In this document: positions 63,464-64,000 of the stretch, in pieces
Layout: every line of letters starts with the position of its first letter
Numbering within the stretch: the stretch's first letter is position 1
Assembly (NCBI RefSeq): GCF_014199195.1
Contig: NZ_JACIJE010000008.1
Span: forward strand, 1 to 64,000
Length of the DNA: 64,000 nt
Reading direction: 5' to 3'
Source of the DNA: Neoroseomonas alkaliterrae
GTDB lineage: Bacteria > Pseudomonadota > Alphaproteobacteria > Acetobacterales > Acetobacteraceae
The notes under the pieces: generated by a model
Told to the model about the DNA's origin: nothing
Databases searched by the model: none
Seen by the model: the letters and a program-made list of their open reading frames with translations, nothing else
Position numbers and translations under genes: made by a program

Positions 63464-64000
63464 TATATGAATGCCGTGAACGCGGAACCGCCCCTCTGGC
63501 GCATGATCCGGGATTCGCTGGAAGCGGCGCTCGCCGCCGGCGAATACCCGGCCGGCCGGCCGCTGCCCTCCGAGGCGCGGCTCGCCGCCCGCTTCGGCTG
63601 CGCCATCGGCACCGTCCGCCGCGCCGTGGACGAACTGGTGGCCGCCCGCGCCCTGGTCCGCCGCCAGGGCAAGGGCACCTTCGTGCCCGACATCGACGAG
63701 ATGACGCGCCGCGCGCCCGATGCGCCGGACCGCACCGCCTACTACTTCTTCCACATTCGCCCCCGGGACGGCACGCGCGCGCTGCCCGCGACGGAACTGC
63801 TCGCCTTCCGCGCCTCGGTGCCCTGCCCGGCCTGGATCGCGCCGCATCTCGGCATCGCGCCGCGCGCGCCCATGATCTTCGCGCGCAACCTCCAGCGCAT
63901 CGGCGGGCGGGCGGTGGTGCTCGACGACCTCTGGCTGCCGGCCGCGCTGTTCCCCGGCCTCGACCGGGCCGGCTTCGCGGGGCGGGAGGGGACGGTCTAT
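63458..64000 (+). CDS. GntR-family transcriptional regulator (partial)
   Basis: Open to the window end (181 codons seen). The N-terminal winged helix (about 10-80) has YPAGRPLPSEARLAARFGCA and GTVRRAVDELVAARALVRRQG, the GntR signature; the following region begins a UTRA-like ligand domain (HutC subfamily) with FRASVPCPAWIAPHLG. An ATG at 63467 is also possible and would leave the operator free. It probably represses the divergent operon until its acid substrate, or a product, binds. Confidence 0.85.
   Translation, partial: MTYMNAVNAEPPLWRMIRDSLEAALAAGEYPAGRPLPSEARLAARFGCAIGTVRRAVDELVAARALVRRQGKGTFVPDIDEMTRRAPDAPDRTAYYFFHIRPRDGTRALPATELLAFRASVPCPAWIAPHLGIAPRAPMIFARNLQRIGGRAVVLDDLWLPAALFPGLDRAGFAGREGTVY

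Noticed and set aside
1..64000. CRISPR arrays, tRNA, rRNA or prophage
   Set aside because: No regular repeat-spacer pattern, no tRNA-like cloverleaf, and no phage structural genes were seen.

Overview
The window is very GC-rich, densely coded DNA from an alphaproteobacterium, most likely an Acetobacteraceae of the Roseomonas type. The evidence is the roughly 70 % G+C third-position-biased coding, the order xseB-ispA-dxs-tlyA, Bug-type solute receptors beside catabolic genes, an AtzE/AtzG-like amidase pair, and several small proteins typical of that family. No rRNA, tRNA, CRISPR array, phage or insertion sequence was seen.

Layout. 1-43 is the end of an OmpA-type protein, closed by a strong hairpin. 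102-14426 is one long leftward catabolic operon: receptor, fused LivHM permease, LivG, LivF, HyuA, HyuB, a molybdenum hydroxylase (separate FAD subunit plus a fused [2Fe-2S]/molybdopterin subunit), a 6-hydroxynicotinate-reductase-like Fe-S protein and a UPF0280 (ApbE-like) protein. Many stops overlap the next start. Together they look like uptake, hydroxylation, ring reduction and ATP-dependent ring opening of an N-heterocycle; this is the best candidate for an undescribed system. 14545-16672 is an ECF sigma factor, an anti-sigma factor and a DUF4394 protein. 16846-18242 holds a DUF1203 protein and a BKACE enzyme converging on a shared CTAG. 18340-24352 is hrpB, an HtrA-like protease, an OmpR-type regulator, a histidine kinase without a normal start codon, and a small secreted protein.

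24617-32598 contains a GT39-type membrane glycosyltransferase, an amidase with its DUF4089 partner, a class III CoA transferase, bioY, an HMG-CoA-lyase-type enzyme, a trypsin-like lipoprotein and a 46-residue protein. 32677-36534 is the housekeeping block tlyA-dxs-ispA-xseB. A Bug receptor gene at 36570-37541 is broken by one amber codon. 37633-39513 is a tusA, deacetylase and NYN-nuclease operon. 39595-42123 is a ROK kinase, a small membrane protein and a zinc-ribbon DNA polymerase IV. 42143-47814 holds a thioesterase, an HpcH/HpaI aldolase, a dimethylargininase-like hydrolase, a GlcD-type oxidase, an MFS transporter and a double-Usp protein.

47920-54608 is an RND efflux adaptor and pump followed by an orphan molybdopterin hydroxylase subunit. 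54679-58984 is a two-repeat secreted protein and an Mla/Mce lipid-transport operon. 59071-64000 is a SuyAB-like (UxaA-family) operon with a Bug receptor, an Ldh-family dehydrogenase and an rRNA-type methyltransferase, read leftward from a divergent GntR regulator whose palindromic operator lies between them. Small-site calls (promoters, hairpins) are by eye only.
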